Source of the DNA: Roseisolibacter agri
GTDB lineage: Bacteria > Gemmatimonadota > Gemmatimonadetes > Gemmatimonadales > Gemmatimonadaceae
Assembly: GCF_030159095.1 (NCBI RefSeq)
Contig: NZ_BRXS01000005.1
Span: forward strand, 434,001 to 498,000
DNA: 64,000 bases
Direction of reading: 5' to 3'
The notes below the pieces were generated by a model that ran no database searches, was not told the origin of the DNA, and saw only the letters and a program-made list of their open reading frames with translations. Positions 24,722 to 33,347 of the stretch are shown here, piece by piece; within the stretch, counting starts at the first letter, position 1; each line of letters begins with the position of its first letter. The position numbers were made by a program, and so were the translations under genes.

Positions 24722-25353
24722 GCGCCCGGCCGATGCGGCTCGAGCCACCCTCCGGGACGCCCGGCGACGCGCCGGCGCCGCGCCCGGAGACGACGTGGGC
24801 CGATGCCGGTGCGCCCGACGTCGCGGCGCTCGTGCGTGACGCGCGCGAGGGCGACCCGCAGGCGTTCCGCCAGCTGGTGGACGCGCACTACGCGCGCTGC
24901 CTCCGCTTCGCCCGCAACATGGGCCTGGCGGCGGAGGACGCCGAGGAGGCCGTGCAGGACAGCTTCGTGCGCGTCTGGAACGCGCTGCCACGCTTCCGTC
25001 CGGGCGCGCCGTTCGAGCCGTGGCTCTTCCGCATCCTCGCCAACCGCTGCCGCAGCGCGCTGGTGCGCCGGAAGTGGTGGCGCCGGGCCGCGGTGGACGA
25101 CGCCGACGACGTGCTGGCGCAGCTGCCGGCGCGCTGGGGCGCGGAAGGCGACGACGCGCTGTACGACGCCGTCCGCCACGCGCTGGACGGGCTGCCGGCG
25201 GAGCAGCGGGAGGCCTTCCTGCTGCGCCACGTCGAGGGACTCGAGTACGCGGAGATGATGGACGTGACCGGCGCGGGGCTCTCCGCGCTCAAGATGCGGG
25301 TGAAGCGCGCGAGCGACGCGCTGCGCGCCCGACTCCAGGAGGCGATCGCATGA
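24718..25353 (+). CDS. ECF-type RNA polymerase sigma factor
   Basis: A 211-residue sigma-70 family factor. Region 2 (about 36-110): REGDPQAFRQLVDAHYARCLRFAR, AEEAVQDSFVRVWNALPRF and PWLFRILANRCR (quoted in part). Region 4 (about 150-205): ALDGLPAEQREAFLLRHVEGLEYAEMM and a helix-turn-helix ending LSALKMRVKRASDALR. The GTG start overlaps the orphan sigma-2 gene, and the stop overlaps the membrane protein that follows (ATGA), the classic place for an anti-sigma. The unusual ~35-residue Pro-rich N-terminus is not part of region 2. Confidence 0.92.
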   Translation: MSARPMRLEPPSGTPGDAPAPRPETTWADAGAPDVAALVRDAREGDPQAFRQLVDAHYARCLRFARNMGLAAEDAEEAVQDSFVRVWNALPRFRPGAPFEPWLFRILANRCRSALVRRKWWRRAAVDDADDVLAQLPARWGAEGDDALYDAVRHALDGLPAEQREAFLLRHVEGLEYAEMMDVTGAGLSALKMRVKRASDALRARLQEAIA

Positions 25354-26060
25354 GCACGACCCCCCCGCACGGGGAGCGTCCGACGCCGGACGCCGACGAG
25401 CTGCACCGCGCGGCCGGCCTCGCGCCCGTGATCGGCGTGCTGCGCGGGCTGCCGCCGGTGCCGCCCGGTGCCGTGGACCGCGTGGTCGCCGCCGCCGTGG
25501 CGCGCGGGCACCGGCCGGGGGCGGGCGCCGCGCGGCGCTCCACCGGGCTCGCAGGCGGCTTCGGTGGATGGCGCGTGGCGGCCGGGCTGGTGCTGACGGT
25601 CGGGCTGGGCGCCGCGGCGGCGCTGACCGCGCGCGGGCGGGAGGCCGCCACGACGCTGGCCCGGACGCCCGCGGCGGCCACCGTGTCCGCGCCCATCGTG
25701 GGCGGGACGTCCGCGGTCGCGATGCAGCCCGCCGACGGCGATGGGGGCGCGGACTTCCTGCCGGCCACCGCCGCCGCGGCCGACGCCGACGCGCCGCTCC
25801 CGGTGGCGTTCCTGCTGCGCCGTCCGGCCGCCGCGCGCGTCGCGCTCGTCGGCGACTTCAATGGCTGGGATCCGCACGCCACCCCGCTCGTCCGCCGCGA
25901 CGACGGCACCTGGACGACGACCGTGCCGCTCGCGCCCGGCCGCCACGCCTACGCCTTCGTCGTGAACGACTCGAGCTGGATCCCCGACCCGCGCGTCCCC
26001 GTGACGCGCGACGTCGACTACGGGCGCGACCACTCGATCGTGGTCGTCGGGGCGCCGTGA
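25350..26060 (+). CDS. Anti-sigma-like single-pass membrane protein with C-terminal CBM48/AMPK glycogen-binding domain
   Basis: A 236-residue protein. A cytoplasmic N-terminus of ~70 residues (with HRAAGLAPVIGVLRGLP and a basic ARRSTG stretch) precedes one transmembrane helix (about 74-94). A Thr/Ala-rich linker follows, then an E-set domain of the CBM48/AMPK type at 152-233: AARVALVGDFNGWDPHATPL, DDGTWTTTVPLAPGRHAYAF and DPRVPVTRDVDYGRDHSIV. No zinc-binding anti-sigma HxxxCxxC motif is visible, so 'anti-sigma' rests on position (4-nt overlap with the ECF gene) and topology. The C-terminal domain would lie outside the cytoplasm and might sense glucan or a protein ligand. Confidence 0.7.
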   Translation: MSTTPPHGERPTPDADELHRAAGLAPVIGVLRGLPPVPPGAVDRVVAAAVARGHRPGAGAARRSTGLAGGFGGWRVAAGLVLTVGLGAAAALTARGREAATTLARTPAAATVSAPIVGGTSAVAMQPADGDGGADFLPATAAAADADAPLPVAFLLRRPAAARVALVGDFNGWDPHATPLVRRDDGTWTTTVPLAPGRHAYAFVVNDSSWIPDPRVPVTRDVDYGRDHSIVVVGAP

Positions 26061-26815
26061 GCCGCTCGCTCGTGACCCGCTCGCTCGTGAGCCGCTCGCT
26101 GCTGATCGTCGCGGCGCTGGCGCTCGCGCCGGCCGCCCGCGCGCAGGCACCCGCCACGCCCGCGGGGCTCGCGACGCCGGGCGCGGCGACGTCCGTCGCC
26201 AGCGCGGTGGCGCGGCTGGAGGGGATCCCCGATCCGCGCGTGCGCCGCTTCGTGGCCGACGTGCTGGCCGACGCCGACCGGCGCGGCCTGCCACTGGAGC
26301 CGCTCGTCGCGAAGGCGCTGGAGGGCGTGGAGAAGGAGGCGCCGCCGGCGCGGATCGAGGCGGCGGTGAAGGGGATGGTGCAGCGCCTGGCCGTCGCGCG
26401 CGACGCGCTCAAGCCGGCCGTCAGCGACCGCGAGGTGACCGCCGGCGCCGACGCGCTGGCGATGGGGGTGCCGGCCGAGGTGCTGCGGGCGTTCCGCGAG
26501 ATGTCGCGGCGGCGCTCGACCGCGGTCGCGCTGGGTGTCCTCTCGCAGCTGGTGTCGCGCGGCGTCCCGGTGGCCGAGGCGACGCGCGGGGTCGGCAAGC
26601 TCGTCGAGCGCCGGGCCAGCGACGCGCAGCTGCTCGCCCTCGGCCAGGAGGTCCAGCGCGACCTCTCGCAGGGGATCGCGGCGGTGACCGCGCTGGAGAT
26701 GCGCACGCGCGCGCTGGTGGCGGCGCTGCCCGCGCCACTGGCGCCGATGCCCGCGACGCTCCAGGGCCCGGGCGCCGAAGGGGCCAACACGCCCGGCCGC
26801 GGCGGCAAGCCCTGA
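26057..26815 (+). CDS. Secreted helical protein of the sigma operon
   Basis: A 252-residue exported protein of unknown family. Signal peptide ends PAARAQA (about residue 30), preceded by a repeated SRSLVTRSLVSRSL stretch from a tandem DNA repeat. The mature part is almost all alpha-helical, with repeated hydrophobic/charged spacing such as EGIPDPRVRRFVADVLADAD and LALGQEVQRDLSQGIAAV. It ends in a Pro/Gly-rich tail. GTG 26057 overlaps the preceding stop (GTGA), so it is the fourth co-translated gene and may be a periplasmic partner of the membrane regulator. Confidence 0.7.
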   Translation: MSRSLVTRSLVSRSLLIVAALALAPAARAQAPATPAGLATPGAATSVASAVARLEGIPDPRVRRFVADVLADADRRGLPLEPLVAKALEGVEKEAPPARIEAAVKGMVQRLAVARDALKPAVSDREVTAGADALAMGVPAEVLRAFREMSRRRSTAVALGVLSQLVSRGVPVAEATRGVGKLVERRASDAQLLALGQEVQRDLSQGIAAVTALEMRTRALVAALPAPLAPMPATLQGPGAEGANTPGRGGKP

Positions 26816-26893
26816 GCCTCCCGTTCCGCACGCACTGACGGACTTCCGTCACGCCTGGGTCATTCGCGGGGTGGCGGTCGGCGGCGGCGGTGC

Positions 26894-26899
26894 TATCGT
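26894..26899 (+). promoter_or_regulatory. Leaderless -10 box of the gene at 26906
   Basis: TATCGT followed by GGCGGG (6 nt) and the GTG start at 26906. The spacing is the same as for the ATG genes. Confidence 0.5.
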
Positions 26900-26905
26900 G
26901 GCGGG

Positions 26906-28162
26906 GTGCGTCTCCCGCCCCGCTCCCACCGGTCCGCCGCCGTGGCCACCGCGCTCGCGCTCTCCGCGTCCGACGCGGGCGCGCAGCTCGTGCATCGGGT
27001 GAGCGTGGACGCGGGCGGCGCGACGCTCGACCAGGCGAACGTCGCCCGCGTGACCGCGCCCACGCTGGCCGCCGGCTGGCGGCTCGCGGGCGAGGGCGCG
27101 GCGCTCGACTTCAGCGGCGCCGCGACGCTGGCGTCGTCCGACCGGTGGGCCGCGCAGGGCGTGCTGGCCGGCGCGTGGACGCCCGGCCGTACGCGGGCCT
27201 GGGAGCTGGGTGGCGTCGCGACGGGGCTGCGCTACCGCGGCGGCGCGCCGGCCGCGCACCTGCTGGGGCTCGCGCGGCGGCGGCTCGACGGCGAGCGGTG
27301 GGGCGGCTGGGGCGCATGGGTGGGCGCCGGCGGCGGCTTCCTGTCACGCGAGGGGCTGCAGGCGCCCATCGCCGCGGCCGACGGCGGCGTCTGGTGGCAC
27401 GGCCGCGGCCCGACGCTCTCGCTGGCGCTGGCGGCGCAGCGCGCGCGCCTCGACAGCACGATCCCCGCGCCGACGACCGGCGGCGCACCGTACGGCATCG
27501 TCGTCGCGGCGCCGGTGGGGCTGAACGCGGCGCCGCCCGCCCTCGCCGCGGTCGCGCCGGCGGTGCGGCCGCTGCTGGCCGTGGACCTCACCGCCGCGGT
27601 GGAGTGGCGCGGCCGGCGCGGCGAGCTGGCGCTGTCGTCGGGGCTCCGGCGCGCGCCCGCGCAGTTCGACGGGGTGCGGGGGATCGCGCTCGCCTCAGGC
27701 GTGTGGTGGGCGCTGCCGCGCGTGGGCGTGGTGGCCTCGGCCGGCGACCAGATGGCCGACCCGCTGCGCGGCATGCCGGCGGTGCGCCACCTCTCGCTGG
27801 GGCTGCGCTGGCGCGTCGCGCCCGGCCGCGACGACCGCGCCGTCGCCGCACCGCCGTCGCCGGCGCCCGTCGCCACCGCGGATGCGCCGCTCGCCGAGGC
27901 GGTCGAGGGCCCGGGCGAGACGCGGCGGCTGCGCGTGCGCGCGCCCGGTGCCCAGCGCGTCGAGGTCCGTGGCGACTGGACCGACTGGCGCCCCGTGGCG
28001 CTGGTGCGCGACGGCGATGCGTGGACGGTGCCCGAGTCGGTGCCGCGCGGCACGCGCCGGCTCACCGTGCGCGTGGACGGCGGCGCGTGGCGCGTGCCCG
28101 CCAACCTCGCCGGCGCCGACGACGACTTCGGCTCGCGCGTCGGGCTGCTCGTCGTGCCCTGA
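26906..28162 (+). CDS. Exported beta-rich protein with C-terminal CBM48-like domain
   Basis: A 418-residue exported protein; signal peptide ends SDAGAQ (about residue 26). Residues ~30-315 have the alternating small/aromatic pattern of an outer-membrane beta-barrel (WRLAGEGAALDFSGAATLAS, LRYRGGAPAAHLLGLARRR, VRHLSLGLRWRVA), though length and pattern alone do not prove a barrel. The last ~80 residues are another glycogen-binding-type E-set domain: RLRVRAPGAQRVEVRGDWTDW and ALVRDGDAWTVPESVPRGTR. This parallels the anti-sigma-like protein two genes upstream and may be part of the same response. GTG start follows a leaderless -10. Confidence 0.65.
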   Translation: MRLPPRSHRSAAVATALALSASDAGAQLVHRVSVDAGGATLDQANVARVTAPTLAAGWRLAGEGAALDFSGAATLASSDRWAAQGVLAGAWTPGRTRAWELGGVATGLRYRGGAPAAHLLGLARRRLDGERWGGWGAWVGAGGGFLSREGLQAPIAAADGGVWWHGRGPTLSLALAAQRARLDSTIPAPTTGGAPYGIVVAAPVGLNAAPPALAAVAPAVRPLLAVDLTAAVEWRGRRGELALSSGLRRAPAQFDGVRGIALASGVWWALPRVGVVASAGDQMADPLRGMPAVRHLSLGLRWRVAPGRDDRAVAAPPSPAPVATADAPLAEAVEGPGETRRLRVRAPGAQRVEVRGDWTDWRPVALVRDGDAWTVPESVPRGTRRLTVRVDGGAWRVPANLAGADDDFGSRVGLLVVP

Positions 28163-28176
28163 TCGTCCGCCGAGCG

Positions 28177-29151
28177 CTACACCGAGAAGACGATCGCCAC
28201 CGCGAGCGCCGACACCGCGGCGACCAGCGCGATCGTGTAGCCGCCCAGCACGAGGCCGAGCTTCACCGTCGTTCGAGTCGCCGATCCGCCGTACACGTGC
28301 CGCAGCGCGAGCCACGCGTACGCGGGGATGGCGAGGAACGGGATCAGCGACCAGGCGCCGGGCGTGAAGTGCACCACCGTGAGCGCGACCATCGCGAACG
28401 CGTGCAGGTGCAGCGCGTGCACGAGGTGCTCGGCGTAGAACAGCGGCGCGCGCCGATACGCGACGCGCAGCAGCAGCGCGAAGACAGGCACCAGCGCGAA
28501 GACCATGTTCGGCAGTTGGCCGAAGAAGCTGGTCGTGAAGCGGCGGTTGCGCTCCTCCTTCGGCAGCGCCTTGAAGCGCTGCGCGCGGCGCTCGAACGTG
28601 CCCTCGAGGCGACGCTCGAGCGTCGTCGTGTCGGCGCGCCGCGCGGCGGCGCGCCCGACGGCCGCCGCGGCGATCGAGTCCGCGCGCGCATCGGTCACCG
28701 AGTCGGCGCGCGCCTCGGCGATCGAGTCGCGGACCGCGGCGATCGAGTCGGCGGACGACAGCTGCACGTTCAGCGTGCGGCCCGACGGCCGCCAGTCGAA
28801 CGACAGCGCGACGAAGTAGACGAGGCTCAGCGTCAGGTACAGGCGCAGCGGCCGCAGGTAGCGCGCGCGCCGGCCCGCGAGGAACTCCGTCGTCAGCCGG
28901 CCGGGATGCCGCACGAGCAGCCAGAGCGTCGTCGGGATCTTCCCGTCCCACCCCGCGAGCGAGTCCAGCGCTTCGGCGAACAGGCTGCGCACCGAGCGGT
29001 GGAGGTCGTGCTGCTCCTGCCCGCAGTGTGGGCAGAACGCGTCGCCCGCGGGCGTGCCGCAGTTCGCGCAGCGCGGCGCGGGCGCTCCTTCGGTGGGAGC
29101 GTCCGTGTGCGGCGTGAGCTCGGGAGTCGGCGGGGCGGAGCGCGTGGCCAT
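28177..29151 (-). CDS. DUF3667 membrane protein with N-terminal zinc ribbon
   Basis: A 324-residue inner-membrane protein. A zinc ribbon (CANCGTPAGDAFCPHCGQ, about residues 28-45) leads into SLFAEALDSLAGWDGKIPTTLWLLVRHPGRL, typical of DUF3667. Helices sit around residues 95-115, 205-230, 235-270 and 295-320. An unusual Asp/Ala/Ser stretch with repeated ADSI/RDSI units (about 128-165) and a TTTLERRLEGTFERRAQRF helix separate helix 1 from the rest. Function unknown. ATG 29151 is preferred over a TTG at 29187. It ends 15 nt from the convergent beta-rich gene. Confidence 0.8.
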   Translation of the reverse strand: MATRSAPPTPELTPHTDAPTEGAPAPRCANCGTPAGDAFCPHCGQEQHDLHRSVRSLFAEALDSLAGWDGKIPTTLWLLVRHPGRLTTEFLAGRRARYLRPLRLYLTLSLVYFVALSFDWRPSGRTLNVQLSSADSIAAVRDSIAEARADSVTDARADSIAAAAVGRAAARRADTTTLERRLEGTFERRAQRFKALPKEERNRRFTTSFFGQLPNMVFALVPVFALLLRVAYRRAPLFYAEHLVHALHLHAFAMVALTVVHFTPGAWSLIPFLAIPAYAWLALRHVYGGSATRTTVKLGLVLGGYTIALVAAVSALAVAIVFSV

Positions 29152-29241
29152 CGTGCGCAAGCTCGGGCGCGCGGCGCGCGTGAACAAGAGGGCGACGCCG
29201 GCGCGCTGGACAGCGCGCGGTCCTCACCCCAGCATGGAGGC

Positions 29242-29832
29242 ATGCCGTCGCCGCTCCGCCCGCTCCACGGGCTCGCCCTGCTGGGCCTTCCCGCCGCCCT
29301 CGCGGCGCAGGACACCACCACGACCACCGCGCGCGTCGACAGCGGCGCGGTGGTCCGCGTGACCGCGCCGCGCGTGGGGCTGGACCGCATGCGCGCCCGC
29401 GCCGTCGCGTCGCGCGGCGACTCGCTGCTCGTGCGCCGCGGGACGCGCCCGTACGGCGACAGCGTGGACGTCGCCGTCGCGTGGAGCGACGTCACCGAGC
29501 TGGCGGTGTCGCGCGGCTTCGACCGCGGCGCCGGCGCGCGGCGCGGCGCGCTCACCGGCGCGCTGGTGGTCGGCGTGCCGGGCGCGGCGCTCACCGCCGG
29601 CTTCCTCTGGCACGACTGGCGGCTCGACCGGCGCAACCGGTGCTACGACTACTGCTACCTCGGCCCCGTCGTCTTCGGCGTGCTCACCGTCGGCGGCGCC
29701 GCGACGGGCGCCATCGTGGGGGCGCTGATCGGCGCGGGCACGGGGCGCGAGCGGTGGGAGCTCAAGGGCATCCCGTCGCGCGTGGGCCTCGTGCCGATGC
29801 CCGACGGCGTCGGCGTACGGCTCGCGTTCTGA
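29242..29832 (+). CDS. Exported glycine-zipper hypothetical protein
   Basis: A 196-residue protein. Signal peptide ends ALAAQDT (about residue 23). Next a short beta region reminiscent of small SH3-like or PilZ-unrelated surface folds (RDSLLVRRGTRPYGDSVDVAVAWSDVTELAVSRG, quoted for pattern only in part), then two small-residue helices with glycine-zipper spacing (GALTGALVVGVPGAALTAGF and GGAATGAIVGALIGAG). They flank a Cys-containing loop NRCYDYCYLG. Function unknown; similar proteins are common in this phylum's envelope (inference). The gap to the ATG holds GGAGG immediately before it, an unusually short spacing. Confidence 0.6.
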   Translation: MPSPLRPLHGLALLGLPAALAAQDTTTTTARVDSGAVVRVTAPRVGLDRMRARAVASRGDSLLVRRGTRPYGDSVDVAVAWSDVTELAVSRGFDRGAGARRGALTGALVVGVPGAALTAGFLWHDWRLDRRNRCYDYCYLGPVVFGVLTVGGAATGAIVGALIGAGTGRERWELKGIPSRVGLVPMPDGVGVRLAF

Positions 29833-29845
29833 CGCGCGACGCGCG

Positions 29846-30943
29846 TCAGTCGAGCGGATAGGCGTCGGCCAGCACGACGGCGTCGCGCACGCGCCGCGGG
29901 CCGGGCGCGTCGTGCACCACGAGCAGCGCGGGCGACGCGTCGGGCACGATCGTGATCCCCTCGGGATGCTCGACGCCCTCGTCCGACCCGGCGCCGTACG
30001 GCAGCTCGTGCACGACCGTCAGCGCGTCGCGGTCCACCATCGCGTCGCCGCGCGCGCGGCGCGCGCCGCGCCAGCGCACCACCACGCAGCGCCCGCCGAG
30101 CGCCATCGTGGGGCCGGCGAGGACGAGCAGGTCGTCGCCGTGCCAGCACAGCTCCCGCACGCCGAGGCCGAACAGGTCGAGGAAGAAGCGCTCGTAGCGC
30201 CGCCCGTCGGGGCTCGCGCGCCGCAGGCGCAGCGTGTCGTCGTCCGCGTCGCCGTCGAGCGTCACCGCCAGCACGACCGCGCGTCCGCGCAGCACCGGGC
30301 CGCGCAGGCCGAGCCAGAGGCGGTCGCCGTCCGCGGCCAGCCCCTCGACGTCGAAGCCGTTGTCCTTGCCCGGAATGTCGAGGAAGGGCGCGAGATGCGC
30401 GTCGCGACGCAGCGCGGCGGTCAGCCGGTCGCGCGTGCGCGTGCCCGGCAGCCGCGCGGCGCGGCGCACGACGCCGTCGGCCGCCGTGACCGCGCGCACG
30501 ACGTCGTGCCGCCGCCCCGCGTCGTCCTGCGCGACGAGCGGGAGCCGCGCGACCAGGTGGCGGTTGCCCCGCCGCGACGTGCGCGCGAGCCGCGCAATAC
30601 GCTCCGCGTCGGGCGCGTCCTTCGCGGGCTTGCGGCGGCGGATGCCGTGCGAGCCGGTGACCCACAGCCAGCCGTCGCACGCGTCGATCCCCTCGACGTC
30701 GATCTCGTCGTCGGCGTCGCCGGGAAGCGTCAGCAGCGTCTCGAGCGGCACCGGGACCGCGTCGGCCCAGCGGTCGGGCGCGACGCGCGTGAGGCGCAGC
30801 AGCGCCGTGCCCTCGTCGGCGCCGAACCAGAGCTGATCGCCGACGCACGCGACGGCCGAGAGGGCGAGGTGCGCGCCGGCGTGCGCGTCGGACTGCGCGA
30901 CGCCGGAGAAGTCGAGCGTGACCTGCCGCGGCTGGCGTCCCAT
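29846..30943 (-). CDS. DUF3616 beta-propeller-like protein
   Basis: A 365-residue soluble protein without a signal peptide. Repeated blade-like segments EGTALLRLTRVAPDRWAD, DVEGIDACDGWLWVTGSHG, NGFDVEGLAADGDRLWLGLRGPV and GVRELCWHGDDLLVLAGPT match the DUF3616 family, a predicted propeller of unknown function. The paired 'DVEG(I/L)' and 'W(L/V)TG/WLGL' strands are the clearest marks. ATG 30943 has GGGAGG 8 nt upstream. Last gene of a probable operon with the zinc-ribbon and TonB receptor genes (40 nt spacing). Confidence 0.75.
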   Translation of the reverse strand: MGRQPRQVTLDFSGVAQSDAHAGAHLALSAVACVGDQLWFGADEGTALLRLTRVAPDRWADAVPVPLETLLTLPGDADDEIDVEGIDACDGWLWVTGSHGIRRRKPAKDAPDAERIARLARTSRRGNRHLVARLPLVAQDDAGRRHDVVRAVTAADGVVRRAARLPGTRTRDRLTAALRRDAHLAPFLDIPGKDNGFDVEGLAADGDRLWLGLRGPVLRGRAVVLAVTLDGDADDDTLRLRRASPDGRRYERFFLDLFGLGVRELCWHGDDLLVLAGPTMALGGRCVVVRWRGARRARGDAMVDRDALTVVHELPYGAGSDEGVEHPEGITIVPDASPALLVVHDAPGPRRVRDAVVLADAYPLD

Positions 30944-30983
30944 GCGGATCCTCCCGCTACGCGTCCGGCGCCGCGCGCCGACC

Positions 30984-31103
30984 TCAGGCCACGTCGGCCG
31001 ACAGGTCGGCGCACGAGCGGTTGATGTTGCCGCAGTCCGCGCAGATCTGCTTGCACTTCCGCCACTCCAGGCGCGCGGACCCGCAGTATTCACAGACGTC
31101 CAT
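30984..31103 (-). CDS. Tiny zinc-ribbon protein
   Basis: A 39-residue protein with six cysteines at positions 4, 7, 17, 21, 24 and 31: two CxxC knuckles (CEYC, CADC) plus C17 and C31. This is enough to bind one zinc as a treble-clef or ribbon. It lies 14 nt after the TonB receptor stop and 40 nt before DUF3616 in the same direction. Too short to be found by length cut-offs, but its Cys spacing is very unlikely by chance in GC-rich filler. No function can be assigned; regulator or metal chaperone are guesses. Confidence 0.65.
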   Translation of the reverse strand: MDVCEYCGSARLEWRKCKQICADCGNINRSCADLSADVA

Positions 31104-31117
31104 CGGGGCGCCGATGC

Positions 31118-33283
31118 TCAGCGCCGGCCCGCGGCGCCGAGCGACAGCGAGAACACGACGTTGCGCGGGAGGCCGGGCTCGAACGCGACCGGCTGCCCGT
31201 TCACGACGTCGGGATTGAGGAACGCCGACTCGACGTAGCGGCGGTCGGTGAGGTTGTGCACCGTGACGAAGCCGCGCAGCGCGAGCCCGCGTCCCACCGG
31301 CAGCCCCTCGCCGAAGCCCACGGTGGCCTGCAGCGTGGAGAACGCCGGGACCTCCACCGCGTTGGCGTCGTCGGCGAAGAAGCGCGACTGGCCGCGCAGC
31401 CCGACCTCCGCGTTGATCCAGCGCGCCGCGCGCGGCTCGACGCCGATGCCCGCGAAGTACGCGACGTCGGGGATGCCCACGACGCGGTTGCCGCCGTAGT
31501 CCGCGAACCGGCCCGCGCGCGCGGCCGAGTAGTGCACCGAGTCCACGAGGTACTCCGTGTAGCGGTGGTGCGACCACGTGAGCGCCGTGCGCAGCGTGAA
31601 CGCGCCGAGCCCGCGCGCCTGCGCGCCGAGCTCCGCGCCGGTGCGGCGCACCTGGCCGGCGGTGAAGTAGAAGCGCCCGCCGCGGTACGGCACGATCTCG
31701 TCGTCGACGTCGGTGACGTAGACGGCCGCGTCGTACGACAGCGTCGCGCCCGATGCGCCCAGCGCGACGAGCTGCTTGGTGCCCACCTCGTACGTCGTCG
31801 AGCGGATGGGCGAGAGCAGCGGGTTGAGGTTGTAGACGGAGTCCTGCCCGAACGTGCTCGCCGGATCGGTCTCGTTGCCCGCGGGCGCCTCGACGCCGCC
31901 GCCGAGGTTCGCGTAGACGCTGTGCGTGGGCCCGAGGCGCCACGTCGCGCCCAGCTTGGGCGTCACGCGCGAGAACGTCTTCACGTCCGCCAGCCGGCGG
32001 CCGACGAAGCTCTGGTAGTCGTAGCGGATGGCGTCCCACCGCGCGCCGACGCCGAGCGTGAGCCGCGGCGTGACGTCGAGCTCCTGGTGCGCGAACACGC
32101 CGACGTTGTTCGCGCCCTCCTTCTTGTTGTCGCGCAGGTCGGCGCCGCGCGTGTTGCCCGGCCCGAGGCCGTAGAAGAGGATCGTGCCGTCCTGGTACGC
32201 CTCGTCCACGCCGGCGGTGAAGCGCGCGCCGCGCGCGAACAGCGGCAGCGCGTTGCGGTAGACGACGTTGCCGCCGACGTGGTAGCGGTTGAAGTCGCGG
32301 AACGTCCCGCGCTCCGAGCGCTGCAGCACCTTGGGGTTCACGTACAGCGCCGACGACACCGCGTGCGTCGAGTCGAGCGCGACGTCGAGCGTCACGCCCA
32401 GCCGTCCGAGCTTGTTGTCGCGACGCTCGTCGCGCGATGCGTACGTCGCGTTGGCCTGCTCGGGGTTCGCGTCCGCCTCGGCGCGCGTGAGCGGGCCCGG
32501 GATGCGGTACGCGTTGCGCCCGCCGACGGCGAAGATGCCCACGCGCGCGCGGTCGCCCACGGGCGCGACGAAGCTCGCGAGGCCGAGCGAGCGCTGCCCG
32601 CTGGAGTGCGCGCGCCACCCCTCGAAGTCCGTGAAGGTGCCCGAGAGCGACAGCGTGCCGCGACCGAGCGGCGTCGCGGCGCGCCCGACCCAGCGGCGCA
32701 GCCCGAAGCTCCCGACGACGGGCGTCAGCTGCCCGAACGGCCGCGTGGTCGTGACGGCGGTCGTGAGGTTGATGACGCCGCCCGCCGCGTTCCCCCACAG
32801 CGACGACGCGCTGGAGCGCACGACCTCGATCCCCTCGGCCGTCGCGAGGTCGAACAGGTCGAGCGCGGTACGGCCGTCCGGCTCCGTCTCGGGGAAGCCG
32901 TCGATCAGCAGGCGCACCCCGCGCGTGGTGCCGGCGTTGGAGCGGTCGCCCGCGCCGCGCGAGCCGAAGCCGCGGATGTTGATGCGCGCGTCGGTGCCGC
33001 CGGCCCGCGAGAGCGCGATGACGCCCGGCACCTCCTGCAGCACCTCGTCCAGCCCCATCCCGCGCCGGTCCGCGAGGCGCTCACGGCCGATCACGGTCAC
33101 GGCCTGCGGCACGTCGAACGTCGCGGCGCGGCGCCGCTCGGCCGTCACGGTCACGGTGTCGAGCCGCGCGGTGGTGTCCGGACGCGTGCGGCGCGCGGGA
33201 TCCTGCGCCTCGGCGTCGACGGGGACGAGGGCGGGGACCGTGGCGGCGAGGAAGGCGCGCGCGGCGCGGGAGCGGAGGGGCAT
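31118..33283 (-). CDS. TonB-dependent outer-membrane receptor
   Basis: A 721-residue receptor. Signal peptide ends DAEAQDP (about residue 28); the TonB box-like LDTVTVTAERR is at about 41-51. The plug domain has VTVIGRERL, GMGLDEVLQEVPGVIALSR, NIRGFGSRGAGDRSN, RLLIDGFPETEPDGRT and VEVVRSS-type strand (IEVVRSSASSLWGNAAGGVINL). The 22-strand barrel ends RYVESAFLNPDVVNGQPVAFEPGLPRNVVFSLSLGA (in part). The annotation fits siderophore, vitamin or metal-complex uptake; the ligand is not readable. A zinc-ribbon protein follows in the operon. Confidence 0.9.
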   Translation of the reverse strand: MPLRSRAARAFLAATVPALVPVDAEAQDPARRTRPDTTARLDTVTVTAERRRAATFDVPQAVTVIGRERLADRRGMGLDEVLQEVPGVIALSRAGGTDARINIRGFGSRGAGDRSNAGTTRGVRLLIDGFPETEPDGRTALDLFDLATAEGIEVVRSSASSLWGNAAGGVINLTTAVTTTRPFGQLTPVVGSFGLRRWVGRAATPLGRGTLSLSGTFTDFEGWRAHSSGQRSLGLASFVAPVGDRARVGIFAVGGRNAYRIPGPLTRAEADANPEQANATYASRDERRDNKLGRLGVTLDVALDSTHAVSSALYVNPKVLQRSERGTFRDFNRYHVGGNVVYRNALPLFARGARFTAGVDEAYQDGTILFYGLGPGNTRGADLRDNKKEGANNVGVFAHQELDVTPRLTLGVGARWDAIRYDYQSFVGRRLADVKTFSRVTPKLGATWRLGPTHSVYANLGGGVEAPAGNETDPASTFGQDSVYNLNPLLSPIRSTTYEVGTKQLVALGASGATLSYDAAVYVTDVDDEIVPYRGGRFYFTAGQVRRTGAELGAQARGLGAFTLRTALTWSHHRYTEYLVDSVHYSAARAGRFADYGGNRVVGIPDVAYFAGIGVEPRAARWINAEVGLRGQSRFFADDANAVEVPAFSTLQATVGFGEGLPVGRGLALRGFVTVHNLTDRRYVESAFLNPDVVNGQPVAFEPGLPRNVVFSLSLGAAGRR

Positions 33284-33347
33284 GTGGCGGGAAGGGGGTT
33301 CGCTGAGTTACGAGCGCGCGCGACCGAACGCTGGATGCAACCGAAGT

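Noticed and set aside
28152-29187. TTG start at 29187 for the DUF3667 protein
   Set aside because: It adds 12 basic residues with no signal or domain; the ATG at 29151 leaves the zinc ribbon and all family motifs intact. The alternative is not excluded.
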